DNA of 64,000 nt, taken from assembly GCA_034401795.1 (NCBI GenBank), contig CM067373.1, positions 88,435,448 to 88,499,447 of the forward strand, given 5' to 3'. This document shows, one piece after another, positions 12,200 through 23,863 of the stretch. The notes under the pieces are model-generated. The model searched no databases and had not been told where the DNA came from. It worked only from the letters and a program-made list of their open reading frames with translations. Made by a program: the position numbers and the translations under genes. The DNA comes from Chaetoderma sp. LZ-2023a. Its lineage: Eukaryota > Mollusca > Caudofoveata > Chaetodermatida > Chaetodermatidae. Numbering within the stretch: the first letter of the stretch is position 1; each line of letters begins with the position of its first letter.

Positions 12200-12560
12200 T
12201 ACATGCAAACATTTCTAGCTATGCCTCGCCTATTTCTAGCTAAGCTCTGCCCATGTTTTGTGTGTGTTGGGATCAATTTATATAACTTGAACAATGAATT
12301 CCCAATTGCAATGTATCTATATAGGTAAGATGGTGAGTATTTTGAAACTAATATGACCGGGTGGGGTGGGGGGGGGGGGTGGGCTGATGCTAGGTCCCAG
12401 TCAAATTAGATTCAAAATATTCAAAAGAATGTTTATTTAATTGTAAATCTATCAAAGATACTTGTATATACAATTTGTACACTTCCCGATGGACATCCAA
12501 TTTTCATGACACGCGTTAACCATAATAATGATTGCGACTTCAGCTCACTAGTGATGTTTA
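12200..12560 (+). mobile_element. Family L repeat with altered T palindrome
   Basis: Diverged copy of the element at 9985-10330: CTATGCCTCGCC, GTGTTGGGATCAATTT, then a family-T hairpin at 12333-12426 whose centre has become a G-rich tract (about 12358-12381), then TTTATTTAATTGTAAATC. The G tract disrupts the usual CTGTTGCTGC arm. Confidence 0.55.
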
Positions 12561-12690
12561 AATGATGTCAGATACCTGAGTGACAGATTGGATTCCTCCA
12601 TACCCAGTAGGGCACGGGTGGTAATAAGTAGAATGTGGTGAATCGATTAATTAATGTACATAATATTTCTAGATGATCACAATCCCCACA

Positions 12691-14335
12691 TTGTATCATT
12701 CAAAGCAGCCTGTATCATTCAAAGGGGCCTGTATCATTCACACGGGCCTGTATCATTTAAAGCAGCCTGCATCATTCAAGGCGGCCTGTATCATTCAAAG
12801 CAGCCTGTGTCCTTCAAAGGGGCATGTATCATTCAAAGCGGCCTGTATCATTCAAAGGGGCCTGTATCATTCAAAGGGGCCTGTATCATTCAAAGTGGCC
12901 TGTATCATTCAAAGCGGCCTGTATCATTCAAAGGGGCCCATATCATTCAAATGGGCCTGTATCATTCAAAGGGGTCTGTATCATTCAAAGCAGCCTGTAT
13001 CATTCAAAGGGGCCTGTATCATTCAAAGCGGCCTGTATCATTCAAAGCAGCCTGTATCATTCAAAGGGGTCTGTATCATTCAAAGCGGCCCGTATCATTC
13101 AAAGCGGCCTGTATCATTCAAAGGGGTCTGTATCATTCAAAGGGGCCTGTATCATTCAAAGGGGCTTACATCATTCAAAGCAGCCTATATCATTCAAAGC
13201 GGCCTGTATCATTCAAAGTGGCCTGTATCATTCAAAGCAGCCTATATAATTCAAAGGGGCCTGTACCATTCAAAGCGACCCGTATCATTAAAAGCAGCCT
13301 GTATCATTCAAAGGGGCTTGCATGTATCATTCAAATGGGTCTGTATCATTCAAAGCGGCCTGTATCATTCAAAGCGGCCTGTATCATTCAAAGCAGCTTG
13401 TATCATTCAAAGTGGCCTGTATCATTCAAAGCAGCCTGTATCATTCAAAGGGGCCTGTATCATTCAAAGCGGCCTGTATCATTCAAAGCGTCATGCATCT
13501 TTCAAAGGGGTCTGTATCATTCAAAGGGGCCTATATCATTCAAAGCGGCCTGTATCATTCAAAGCGGCCTGTATCATTCAAAGCGGCCTGTATCATTCAA
13601 AGGGGCCAGTATCATTCAAAGCGGTCCATATCATTCAAAGCGGCCTGTGTCATTCTAAGGGGCCTGTATCATTCAAAGGGGCCTGTATCATTCAAAGTGG
13701 ACTGTATCATTCAAAGTGGACTGTATCATTCAAAGGGGCCTGTATCATTCAAAGCGGGCCATTTCATTCAAAGCGGCCCCTATCATTCAAAGCGGCCCCT
13801 ATCATTCAAAGCGGTCCGCATCATTCAAAGCGGCCCATATCATTCAACATGGCCCATATCATTCAAAGTGGCCTGTATCATTCAAAGCAGCCTGTATCAT
13901 TCAAAGGGGCCTGTATTATTCAAAGGGACCCATATCAATCAAAGCGGCCCATATCATTCAAAACGACCCGTATTATTCAAAGTGGCCTGTATTATTCAAA
14001 GGGCCCTGTATTATTCAAAGCGGCCTGCATCATTCAAAGCAGCCCATATCATTCAAAGCAGCCTATATCAAAGGGGCCTGTATCATTCAAAGGGGGTCTG
14101 TATCATTCAAAGCGGCCTGTATCATTCAAAGCAGCCTATTCATTCAAAGGGGTCTGTATCATTCAAAGCGGCCTGTATCATTCAAAGCAGCCTGTATCAT
14201 TCAAAGCAGCCTGTATCATTCAAAGCGGCCCATATCATTCAAAGCGGCTTGTATCATTCAAAGCGGCCTGTATCATTCAAAGTGGCCTGTATCATTCAAA
14301 GCGGCCCGTATCATTCAAAGCGGCCCGTATCCTGA
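12691..14335 (+). repeat. 19-bp minisatellite, about 86 copies
   Basis: Tandem array of TGTATCATTCAAAGCGGCC. Most variation lies in the last six bases (GCGGCC, GCAGCC, GGGGCC, GTGGCC, GCGGCCC), with rare one- or two-base changes or short units near 14060. 1,645 bp divided by 19 gives about 86 units. Because 19 is one more than a multiple of three and the unit has no stop in any plus frame, all three plus frames stay open (up to 565 codons) and encode a 19-residue peptide period containing YHSKRPVSFKAACIIQSGL. I regard this as a property of the repeat, not as a gene. GATCAC occurs just outside both ends. Confidence 0.9.
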
Positions 14336-14571
14336 TCACTGGCAGCATCAGTTTTTATACTGTGAACTGAAATATTTGAACATTTCTGCTGAAATATAAG
14401 CATTTCTGTATGAAATATGAATATCTGTTCCAAAAAATTTCGACAAAAAAAGAATTAATGACTGCCGCTAAACCCTCATTAAACAATCGGATCGAAGAGT
14501 ACGAAATCCCTATTAACCTGGTCAGTGTTAAATCCCTGAAAAAGTATATTCTTTATGATATAAAACTTATT

Positions 14572-14664
14572 CTGTTGAACATTTCAAAATTAATTTGACT
14601 GGAAGCCGTTGCTGTGTTAGGTAGCAACAGCTGCCAGTCAAATTAATTTCAAAATATTCAACAG
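14572..14664. mobile_element. Family T palindrome
   Basis: TGTTGAACATTTCAAAATT...CTGGAAGCCGTTGCTG faces its inverse TAGCAACAGCTGCCAG...AATTTCAAAATATTCAACA. It lies 240 bp after the minisatellite. Confidence 0.75.
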
Positions 14665-14811
14665 TTTTGCTGTATTCTAGCATTGAAAACGAGAAATCAG
14701 GAATTCATCGGCCCTTTCGGTGAAAGGGATTAAGCAAGTCATAATTATATATCAATTGTCATTCGCTGTCAAAATTCATCAACTACACACACATGTAACA
14801 TGAGGCCCAAG

Positions 14812-15850
14812 GGGCCTGTGTTGCTCACCTGGTGCACTATAAATTTTTGTCAAAATTGTTGGTGAGTGTTTTAGAAGTAGTCTTTTAAATGAGTTTGTGG
14901 ACATTTTTGCAAGTCCAATATGGCTGCCAACCACGCTACATTTTGATTGGTTCACTGTGACCCATGTTTTTGACGTTACTCCTTCTCTTGAACAAACTTT
15001 AATGGCACTCAGTGCCTAATCATACATGTATCTCCCAAATTTCGGCCCAATCCGTTCAGTGACTATGGAGTTTTGACAAAAAATAGGTTATCCAAGATGG
15101 CTGCCAAACGATTTGGTCAATCAAGTTCCCTTGAACAGTTGGTGCAGCTCTTCCCCTAGATGATATTTCATGCATTTTATATTGATCCCCCAAGCGGTTT
15201 CGGAGAAGATTAATAGACATTTCTAAAAATCAGCCAAAATCCAAGATGGTCACCAGCCAAATTGGCCGATTGGCTTTGTTTGAACAAACATGGACCTCGA
15301 TGTCCTAAGAATGTTTCCTGCCAAATATACTTGAAATCGGTCCAGTGGTTCTCGAGATGATATTTTAAATTTCCATTGCTTTAAAATGGGAGTTTTTGGC
15401 AGGAAAAAGATTCAAGATGGCCGCCAAATGGTTTATCCGACAGTTTCAAAAATGGCAAACATGAAATCAGAATACTCACAAAAATATATAAAACCAATTT
15501 ATGCCAAAATATCCATATGGCTGCCAAACACGCTACATTTTTATTAGCCAACGGCAGCCATGTTTTTTGACCGATCACCTTCCTTTGAACAAACATTAAT
15601 GGCCCTTGGTCTCTAATCATATATCTCCCCAATTTCAGCCTGATCACTTCAGTCATGTCAGTGGTTCTAGAGAAGTCGTTTTCGGGAAAACTAGGTCATC
15701 CAAGATGGCCACTGAACCATTTAGTCAGTCAAGTCCTATTGAACAAACTTGGCTTACCTCTTGCCCTAGATGATGTTTCATGAGTTTTGAATCGATTTGC
15801 TAAGCGGTTAGCTCGGCTTCATTTGAACAAACTTGGATCCCTATACCCTT
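14812..15850 (+). mobile_element. Tandem-core element, family F2 (tail lost)
   Basis: Head GAGGCCCAAGGGGCCTGTG with a GGCCC/GGGGCC stem, then CTCACCTGG. The body repeats sentences such as ATCCAAGATGGC, TTGAACAAACTTGG, CCTAGATGATATTTCATG and AAGCGGTTTCGGAGAAG. The ATCCAAGATGGC box at about 15090 and 15698 gives a higher-order period near 608 bp. No terminal hairpin tail is recognisable, so the element seems truncated near 15850. Confidence 0.65.
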
Positions 15851-17409
15851 GATGGTCGCCAGATTTATTTACGTATTAAACGCCCTTGTATGAATTTGGA
15901 TGGCTCTTAAGTAGTTCAGATTCCATTTTGGCCTGATGACCCTTCAACGATTCTGGATGGGTTTTTAATGGAAATTTTATGATCCAAAATGACTACAACG
16001 TAACCAATCATGTTTTCTCGAATAAATTTGTTTCAGCCATTGTCATAACACGATGTTTTTGTAGTTTCACGTAGGCCTGTTCGGTTAATTGATATATAAT
16101 CAATAGTTGATTATTTTTCCTGCTGAATACATAATTGAGTGTAAAATAGATATAAAATAATCGAAAAATCGGAAGAAAAGTTGAGGAAATATTTATTGTA
16201 TTTATTTTAATAAGGCATAATTTAGTATTTAGCTTTGTAATACAGATAATGCACCGCCGGTTTAATTGTTCTAGCAAGGAAGTTGTATAAACATCTATCT
16301 GTGGCGTTCAATCCCACACCTCCCGAATCATAATCCATGCACGCGAATGTTTATATAAGTAATTGCTTGATACCACGGTGATCGGAAACATTGGATTGCT
16401 ACTGTTTATGGAACATCCGGCTCTGAAGTTCTGGCGAGATAAACTCATTGGTATTGGTGGCCATTTAAAAAAAATGCAAAAAATTAATTACTGTTTTTCA
16501 GAGTGAATTCACAAAATTTTGATGCAAATTTTCACAAATTCGGCTGATTGTTATGGAACTAGTTTAAATTAAAGCAATAACTTGCAGTCAAATGATCTTC
16601 AAAATATTCAACTTTTCTAATGCTGGAAAAATAGGGAAACGTCTTAGATAGGTTTTACGGGTGAAATCTATATCGTAATAAAAATAGAAATAATATGCCA
16701 TTTCGTGAGAAAATGCACAAAATTGACTTACTGTTTTGGTAGTAAATTCACAAATTTTGATAAAAATTTGCATAAATTCTGCCAATTGTTTTGGATCTAA
16801 TTTGACCTAAAGCTGCTGCTGTTGTCTAAGGCAGCATTACGCATTACAACCGGCAGTCAAATGATTTTCAAAAAATTAAGCTTTTCCAATGCTGGAAGCA
16901 TTGAAAATAGGGAAATATTGAAGATAGGTGCTACAGACGTCAGCTCTATATAATTAAAAGTTAATCTATGTAATGCTAAAAATGAAATTGGAGCCTTTTA
17001 CTGGCTTGAAAATCTGGGCATACGCGCCGATTTCTTAAAACCTTTATCCTGTGAGAATGAGTGGACAACGGATTCCAAATTGACTTAATTATACTGGGCG
17101 GGGGTTGTTCCTCACGTTCACCCAATCAGAGAACTGGTTGATATAGCTCAGATTAAATCAATTATTTTCCAGACATCAAAATTGATTATATGTATTTATT
17201 TCTCTAACCGAGCAGCCCTAGCTTCGCATCAATTGGCCAAGTGGTTTGAGAGAATATCTTTATAATCGCTAAAAATTGCAGAAAATCCCAGATGCCTGCC
17301 GATCAAATCAACCAATCATCTTCGTTCGAATAACCTGCTCAATTAATCTGATTTTAGCCCTTTCACCGACAAATCACTAAAAAATTATTATCCTTATGAC
17401 ATAGAACTT
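15851..17409. other. No gene; two half palindromes
   Basis: Contains decayed family-T arms near 16588-16620 and 16790-16880 (GCAGTCAAATGATTTTCAAAA). Otherwise nothing is recognised. A short run near 17100-17170 is GC-richer but shows no motif. Confidence 0.35.
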
Positions 17410-17472
17410 CTGGTGAATATTTTGAAATTAATTGGACTATGGCAGCAACGCTTCCAGTCAAACTAATGTCAA
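17410..17472. mobile_element. Family T palindrome, shortened
   Basis: GGTGAATATTTTGAAATTAATTGGACT, then GGCAGCAACGC, then CCAGTCAAACTAATGTCAAAATGTTCAA, spread over these positions. The central loop is deleted. Confidence 0.6.
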
Positions 17473-18029
17473 AATGTTCAATAGTTTTCTTAAATATGGT
17501 ATTGTTAAAATGAGATATGACCATGAATTGAACTTAGCTGGCTATGAGTCTTACATTATTTTCTAACATTTGTTGTCAGATCTTGTTATTTGTGTTCTTC
17601 TACCATTTAGTCAGTAAGCCACCTGCCTTTAAAGGGTTATTTTCTGTTAGGAGTAATTTCTCGCATACAATAGCATACTAAAAAGGTTCATGAACCAGTT
17701 CGTGGTTCGGACATCTGTATCGTGAACCGGTTCGGTTCGTGAAAATCCTCACAAACCTCAGCCCTAATACTTACATGTATATCATATATGTAGCACCCAC
17801 CTAGATCAACAAATGCAGACCTGTATTATAATTGCCTTTTTCACTATAGATCAAATTCCATCATATCCATTAACTATCAAAACTCGCTTTTGATTGGTGT
17901 AAGGTAGCCATGGTTTTTCAAGTATCAATTTGAGGAAATTTTAATGGCACTTACAGTAGCCCCCAATTATCTTTGCCACATTTCGGCACAATCCCTCGAT
18001 GACATAGATAAAGTTCTCCGACATTCATG

Positions 18030-18380
18030 TCAATAGACCTTTCCGGTTTAGCTATGCCCCGCCCATCTCCAGCTAAGGTCCACCCACCCCTCGCTCATGT
18101 TGGGTTCGATCAATCTCTGAACACCCTGACCATTAATTTCCAAAAAATACACAGGTAAGCTGTTGAATATTTTTAATCTAATTTGACTGGGTGCTGTTGC
18201 TGCCTAAGGTTTATTAAATAAAGAATTACAAAGACATACAATTCATACAATGTGTCAGACTATTTGAGATTTGATGACGGTCTATATGGAACCCTTTGTG
18301 ACATAATGATTGTGACGTCATCATACACGTGCTGAACAACTTTCAGTCAGATTGTTTTCAAAATATTCAGCAGGTCCAGA
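18030..18380 (+). mobile_element. Family L repeat, T palindrome half deleted
   Basis: TTTAGCTATGCCCCGCCC, TGTTGGGTTCGATCAATC, AGGTAAGCTGTTGAATATT, then CTGGGTGCTGTTGCTGCC. The right arm is missing and the text passes straight to TTATTAAATAAAG and AAGACATACAATTCATAC. A separate right arm occurs at 18335-18375. Confidence 0.55.
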
Positions 18381-19062
18381 GTTATTGCCCATTGAAATTA
18401 TGGCCTGGTGGCTTGCAGCAGCGAGACAGTTAAAAAAAAAGTTGATGGATGAGACTGATGACAGAAAACAGACAGACAGGCACCATTGGCATACGATCAC
18501 ATGGACATTCTGGCCAATTTAACTAACAATACATTGTATATGCATAATATAATATATTATATGCGGAAATGCATATTTTTTAGAAAATCTAATTACACAA
18601 TGCAAATTTACATTTCTGTTTTTTTTAGAAATGATAATGAGCATGATATTAATTTTAAAAATTTTTCCGATAGACTGCACAAGGACTCCATCCTTCAGTG
18701 ACTTCAGGTACATTGTTTGTATATGCAAGAGTCTTCTCAGCATTATTATATCAAACACATTAACATATTTTATCTTGCTCTAAATGTATTTGATTATCTA
18801 ATATGTATATGTATATGTAAGCAAATGATGCTCAATATCTTGAAAACAATTTGCATGAGACAGTGCAACAGGTTTCTGTCAAATGGTATCAAAGTAACTC
18901 AACTTTTAAAGCTACACTGCATTTATCAAGACCCGGTTTGAAGTCACAGTCGGAAGCAAGAATGACCAGAAATGTGGTTGCAATGCAACCATGACGACTT
19001 TGCAATGAAGTATGAAGCTTGACATCAAACATAAAAACTAAATATAGAAGGCCTTATCACCA
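18381..19062. other. No gene recognised
   Basis: AT-rich. Short open frames on both strands overlap each other without any domain. Confidence 0.3.
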
Positions 19063-20271
19063 AGTGGCCCAAGGACCTGTAACGCTAACCTGGACCATTG
19101 GGATTTAAACCATTTGCATTTAAATACTGGTAGACATGATGGATAATTTTTGACAAAATCAAGATGGCCACCAAAGAAAAATTCTCGTTTGATATTTTGA
19201 AGCATACATGAATCCACCCAAGTCTCATTGAAACTGGTCCACTAATTAAGGGGTAGTGTTTTAAATGGTTCTGGAAAGTTTAAAATGAATCGAAAAGGCC
19301 CCCCAAAAATTGACCAACCAAAATTCTGAATAGAAGTTCTAGAGCCTAACACTATAGAATCCTTCCAGTCAAATTTGGATATAATCCACCAAGCGGTTAT
19401 GGAGAAGATGTATTTTGACAATTTCCGGTAAATTTTTCATAAACTTTGTTTTTCACCCCAAAAATTGACCCATTAAAATTCTGAATAGATGTTCTGGAGC
19501 CTACCATGATACCAGGGTCTGTCCAGCCAGCTGGGGTTGAAATCTTTCAAGCGGCTAGTGATTAGTAGCGCTTAGACAATATCCTGTGAATTTTTCATAA
19601 AATGTAAGATTAATTTTGACACCCCCACCCCAAAAAAATTTACCAATCAAAATTCTGTAGAACGGTTCTGAAGACGAGCCCCATAGAGTCATTCCAGCCA
19701 CAGTACATGTAAGTTGAAATCTGCCAAGTGGTTAATGAGGAGTAGCGCTTTGACAACTTCTAGTAAATATTTCATAAAATCTAAGCTTTTGACCAAAAAA
19801 CTTGATTAATCAAAATTATGTATACAAGTTCTATCCCCATAGGGTCATTCCAGCCAAAGTAAGGTAAAATCTGCCAAGGAGTATCGTTTTGACAATTTTC
19901 GGTAAATTTTTCATGAAATTTTTCATGCCAAAAAAATTGACCAACCAAAATTCTGTATAGACGATCTGAAGCTGAAAACATTAGGGTCATTCCAGCCAAA
20001 TTAGGTTGAATTCCGCCAAAAGGTTAATGAGGATTGGAATTTTGACAATTTCTGTTAAATTTTTCATAAAATCTGATTTTCACACAAAAATTAATTGACA
20101 AATCAAAATTCTGTATACACGTTCTGAAGCCTACACCTATAGGGTCCTTCAAGCCAAATTAGGTTGAAATCCGCTACGTGGTTAATGAGGAGTACCGTAG
20201 CATTCTTAAACACAAGCTGACAGACAGACTAAGGACTACAGATGGTCGCCAAGTGTATCATATCAGCGACC
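19063..20271 (+). mobile_element. Tandem-core element, family F1, six cores
   Basis: Head GTGGCCCAAGGACCTGT, then CCATTTGCATTTAAATAC. AAAATTCT-type landmarks at about 19321, 19475, 19649, 19813, 19947 and 20105 give six cores of 134-174 bp. The tail is reduced to GACAGACAGACTAAGG and GATGGTCGCC, without the terminal hairpin. Family-D sequence follows directly. Confidence 0.65.
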
Positions 20272-20473
20272 TAGACCTTTGATCTTTTGACCACAACATC
20301 ATTGTGTGATGTAATGTCAATATAATGAAGCATGAGTCCAAGTTTGGGTCCAATATGATTAACCAAACCTGAGATAAACAGAAGTTGAGCTAAACAGAAA
20401 TATTTCAATGTTGAGAGAACAAGGTTTTATCACGTCACAGTGACCTTGACCTTTGACTTTTTTACCTCAACCT
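20272..20473 (+). repeat. Family D unit (left part of an interrupted unit)
   Basis: Contains CAATATAATGAAGCATGAG, TTAACCAAACCTGAGATAAAC and GTGACCTTGACCTTTGAC. It stops at 20473 inside CCTCAACCT and resumes at 23285, where the hAT-like element ends. Confidence 0.6.
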
Positions 20474-20967
20474 CAGGGCTTCACTTTAGTTAGAAAAATG
20501 AATACCGGCATCGATATCAATTTCCATACTGGTATACCTTTTATAGATCGGTATTATTGCAATGAGCAAAATGGAGTGAGAGTTGGTTATGATAAAATAT
20601 TCAACATATATCAGCGCTCTGAAACAGTTGCTGAACTTTACAAATCTCCACAATAAAACCAAGAAATTACACGAATCCTGATATTAAACGCTAAATTATA
20701 ACTGTCTTCAATTAAATCATATCACAAAAAGGGTTAAATAATCCCAAAATCGGCCCTACAAAAAATGACAATTTGCCACCAAATTACACCTATTTCTGCG
20801 ATCTTCACAGCGACGATCCTGCGTGGAGATCGCGAGATAACCAGTGACCATCTCATCCCAAATAAACTCATCTAATTAGACTTTGCGACCAGCTAAACCT
20901 GTTGATATTTGACTGAGAAATATCAATCTTATGAGACAAAAACGTTGGATAATGCGTATAAGCATAT

Positions 20968-22031
20968 TTTTGTAACACAACAAAAATACTAAGCCACTCA
21001 ATTCACTGTTTGCTATAAGTCACCTGACTTATATATCTCACGGCCCATTGCTAATAATGTTAAATTAGCCTGCAAAAATGGCGCCAATACCAGGGTGTTC
21101 AATATGGGAAATTTTAATGCCATGACCGAATCGCGAATTAATATGATGGTCTTGTCTTTATTGTAATGTGACTGACATGACTGATCATCATGAAGTACTT
21201 GCGACGTTCATGTTAGTTGGTTAGTAACGGTCCTTAGAAGGACCACTCGCTTTTCTTCAGGGGATGATCGTGGTGTATCCTTGTGGGTTTCATCCGGTCC
21301 ACCCTGCCTGTTTGCACCACTGTCATGTTCTTAATATAACCAATAATTTCCCAACTGGTATGTAGGATACCTTATGTAGATGTTCCAAACCGGTATATAG
21401 TATACCTTATGTAGGAACGAGCCTCTGTGGCTAAAATAGGATCAGAGAGTTTGACTTCACCTTGATTAATTGTACCACGAAGCTGATTGCTGACGCCATT
21501 TTCTTTGTAGTCACGAAAACTTTCCATTGTTTCATATCCATGTAAATTATAGCCTTTGTACATAAAGTACATGACTTGTTCAACAAAGACTGCAAGTTCT
21601 GTGACATTCATGAAAAATCAAATGTGGATGTAGCTCCACAAGATTATGGAATGAATAGGATTTGTTGAGATAAAAATTAGGTGTTTCCTGTAATACAGAA
21701 AATTAATTAATGACGGCTTGGACTCGGTCGCATGCATAGTAGCATAAGTGCGCATGCACACAGACTCGTTTATATGTACTCTATAGGAATAGAGGAACCG
21801 GTTCCCTAGATTAATGACTGCTTTAGAGTTAAAGAGATACTATCAAGAATACCCAATGGAGGGATGTATCTCTGCTAACCTTGTTTACTAGGCAACTCAC
21901 ACGCCATGGGAACCAATAGGTTAAAATTTTCTGAGATATCTAAGTCAGGTGACTTATAGCACACAGTAAATTGAATGGTAAGTATGTTAGCTAACAAAAC
22001 GCCAGACCAGTATATACGTCTGGGTCGTTTT
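20968..22031 (+). mobile_element. DIRS-derived 1.06-kb deletion element
   Basis: The left end TTTTGTAACACAACAAAAAT matches the left terminus of the DIRS element at 30041. The right end AAAACGCCAGACCAGTATAT...CGTTTT matches the right terminus at 37221, including its extra extension. The inside (21041-21690) is the reverse complement of 30360-31127, the leader of that element, next to a nearly full right inverted repeat (21700-22031). Only about 75 bp of left repeat remain. No coding sequence. It is a non-autonomous or rearranged derivative. Confidence 0.75.
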
Positions 22032-22264
22032 ACTAATTTTTCTGCCTACTTGTGTTGATACACTACAAAATAGTAAATAAACATTCCACGAAAACTTGTG
22101 CTATATAGGACGAATTTGCAATGGGACCAAACCACCAGTAATCGTGCAAATCTCTGCACAGGCGTACAACTTAACCATTATACAACTTACTAAATAGACC
22201 ACCATATATGTATGTATGATTACTGTATTCTGCGGCTGTAGTAGTAGAAACATCATACAGTTGC

Positions 22265-22617
22265 AATCAGTCCTTCTTCGCTTTTGCCCACTGTGTCTTG
22301 ACCTCAGCCAAAATCTGTAGCTTCCTCAGGTCCATTCTTGACTTGAGCGTACCTAATCCTGCTTTCTTGAAGTCACCTCGTAGCACGTTTAGCAGATTTA
22401 TGCAATAACATCCTCTCCTGGCTCTGTATTTTCTGGCTCCGAGTAGGGCGAATTCCAAGCCTCTCTGCGCTGGTGTGTCTTCTGGCATCTGTAGCACATG
22501 GCCAAGCATGGTCCATCTTTGCTGGGCGACTTTTACAGACAGCAGCGACGACCACCATATATGCTGAGAATTAATACATAGTGCTACGCTCACTCCCTTT
22601 AGAGTACCTTGTATCAA
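22265..22617 (-). pseudogene. LINE reverse transcriptase C-terminal fragment
   Basis: The minus-strand translation has QQRWTMLGHVLQMPEDTPAQ followed by a basic segment (GARKYRARRG) and a C-terminal WAKAKKD. The phrase LGHVLRMP is characteristic of the region after the reverse transcriptase domain in many animal LINE ORF2 proteins. Only about 80 residues are left, with no catalytic part. It lies inside the hAT-like shell. Confidence 0.65.
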
Positions 22618-23284
22618 TCGATATCTAGCAAAACACCAACATAAGAAGGGAATAGAGCTCGCATGGATTGAGAAATTTTTCTCATATTGTCGGTCCCTCT
22701 TTACGCTTCACTAAAAAGTTATACAATTCTACAAAATTGCTAACTAACCAGGCTGTAGAATTGAGATAAAATATTATGACGCAAAATATTCATTTGAAAT
22801 TGTGATTTTCTAGCAAATAACGGGCCAAAATTATAAAATATTAACGCAAGAAAAGATATATTTTAGGCATTTTTAACCATTCCCTGTCCTATGAGGTTAA
22901 TTAAAATAAGTTTTATTTTATTTTTTTCTGAGAAGTGCATTCTTATAAGTATCCAATTTTCATGGCAGTAATCGTTAATTTATCAATTTCTCTAGTATCC
23001 AAATAAGAATTTGACAGATCCGGATAAATAACAAAATGTTAAGTGTGGTCGCTAATTAAATATCATTTTCCTATAGGAAGAGCAGTCGACAGATTAGACA
23101 GATCTGTATACTATTGAATTTTGCTAATGGAAAGCAGATTATCTTCCTAAACAGAATGTCATACCGGTTTTATGGAATATCTCAATATTTCGGTATCGGC
23201 AAACTTATATCGGTATGATTAACGGTATAGCTATGATACTGGTATTTGATATAATATTGGTATATCGTGATTCGTGAAGCCCTA

Positions 23285-23478
23285 CCGCTACCTCATTGTG
23301 TGATATCAGGTCATTATAAGGAGGCATGTGTCCAAGTTTGGGTCCAGTATGATTAACCAAACCTCAGCCAGAGACATAAACAGAAAATTCGACCTAAACA
23401 GAAAATATTAATGTTGAAAAAGACCAAGGTTTTTACCAAGGTCATGGTGACCTTGACCTTTTAGCCACAACGTCATTG
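23285..23478 (+). repeat. Family D unit (right part)
   Basis: Continues the interrupted unit: CATTGTGTGATATCAGG, AAGGAGGCATGTGTCC, TTAACCAAACCTCAG and GGTGACCTTGACC. Confidence 0.6.
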
Positions 23479-23860
23479 GCGGAGCCAAATCTAAATGTCC
23501 TCTTGCACTCCACAATCATAAGGGAAACTCAAACCAAATTTGGGGGAGTTCCGTCCCACAGTTTCATGAGATGAGTTATACTCAATTGGACCTATTGATC
23601 CCTGCCCCGCTCCAATATGGGTGGAGCCAAATCTAAACATTGTCTTGCAAAGCTATTGGTAGAAGCAACCATGTACCCAAGTTGTGTTCCATTAGGCTAA
23701 AGTAGTCCCAAAATATAAGCTGATAAGATTTCCTAAACGCACAAAAGCAATGTTATATTAAGATATAACCAAGTTTTGTAGAGATCAGTGACCTCCATGC
23801 CACCATCCTGTATCTTCTTGGTATAAGGATCAATGTACCCAACTTGTATTCGTTTAGGGG
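23479..23860 (+). repeat. ~150-bp tandem repeat, split by the 763-codon transposon
   Basis: Two units start with GGAGCCAAATCTAAA (about 23480 and 23630) and contain ACCCAAGTTGTGTTCC and TAAAGTAGTCCCAAAATATAAG. The second copy of the latter stretch is cut at GGGGTAA (23863) and continues at 27560 as CCAATCACGAAATATTACC. This gives an empty-site comparison for the transposon between them. Confidence 0.6.
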
Positions 23861-23863
23861 TAA

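Larger units (their letters stand above)
20474..23284. mobile_element. hAT-like DNA transposon shell with nested insertions
   Basis: The left end CAGGGCTTCAC and the right end GTGAAGCCCTA form about 11-bp inverted termini, and both inner flanks are rich in CCGGTAT-type motifs (20500-20560 and 23150-23270). The outer flanks are two halves of one family-D repeat, which supports insertion. The 8 bp on each side (CTCAACCT versus about CGCTACCT) are similar but not identical, so the target duplication is uncertain. No transposase is present; the body has been invaded by a DIRS derivative and a LINE piece. Confidence 0.55.

Noticed and set aside
12691..14335. CRISPR-like array
   Set aside because: Units are contiguous 19-mers without spacers, in a eukaryotic context.
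12673..14370. Long plus-strand frame (565 codons) as a repetitive protein gene
   Set aside because: All three plus frames are open because the 19-bp unit lacks stops. Frame openness follows from the repeat, and no signal peptide, start context or flanking exon supports translation.
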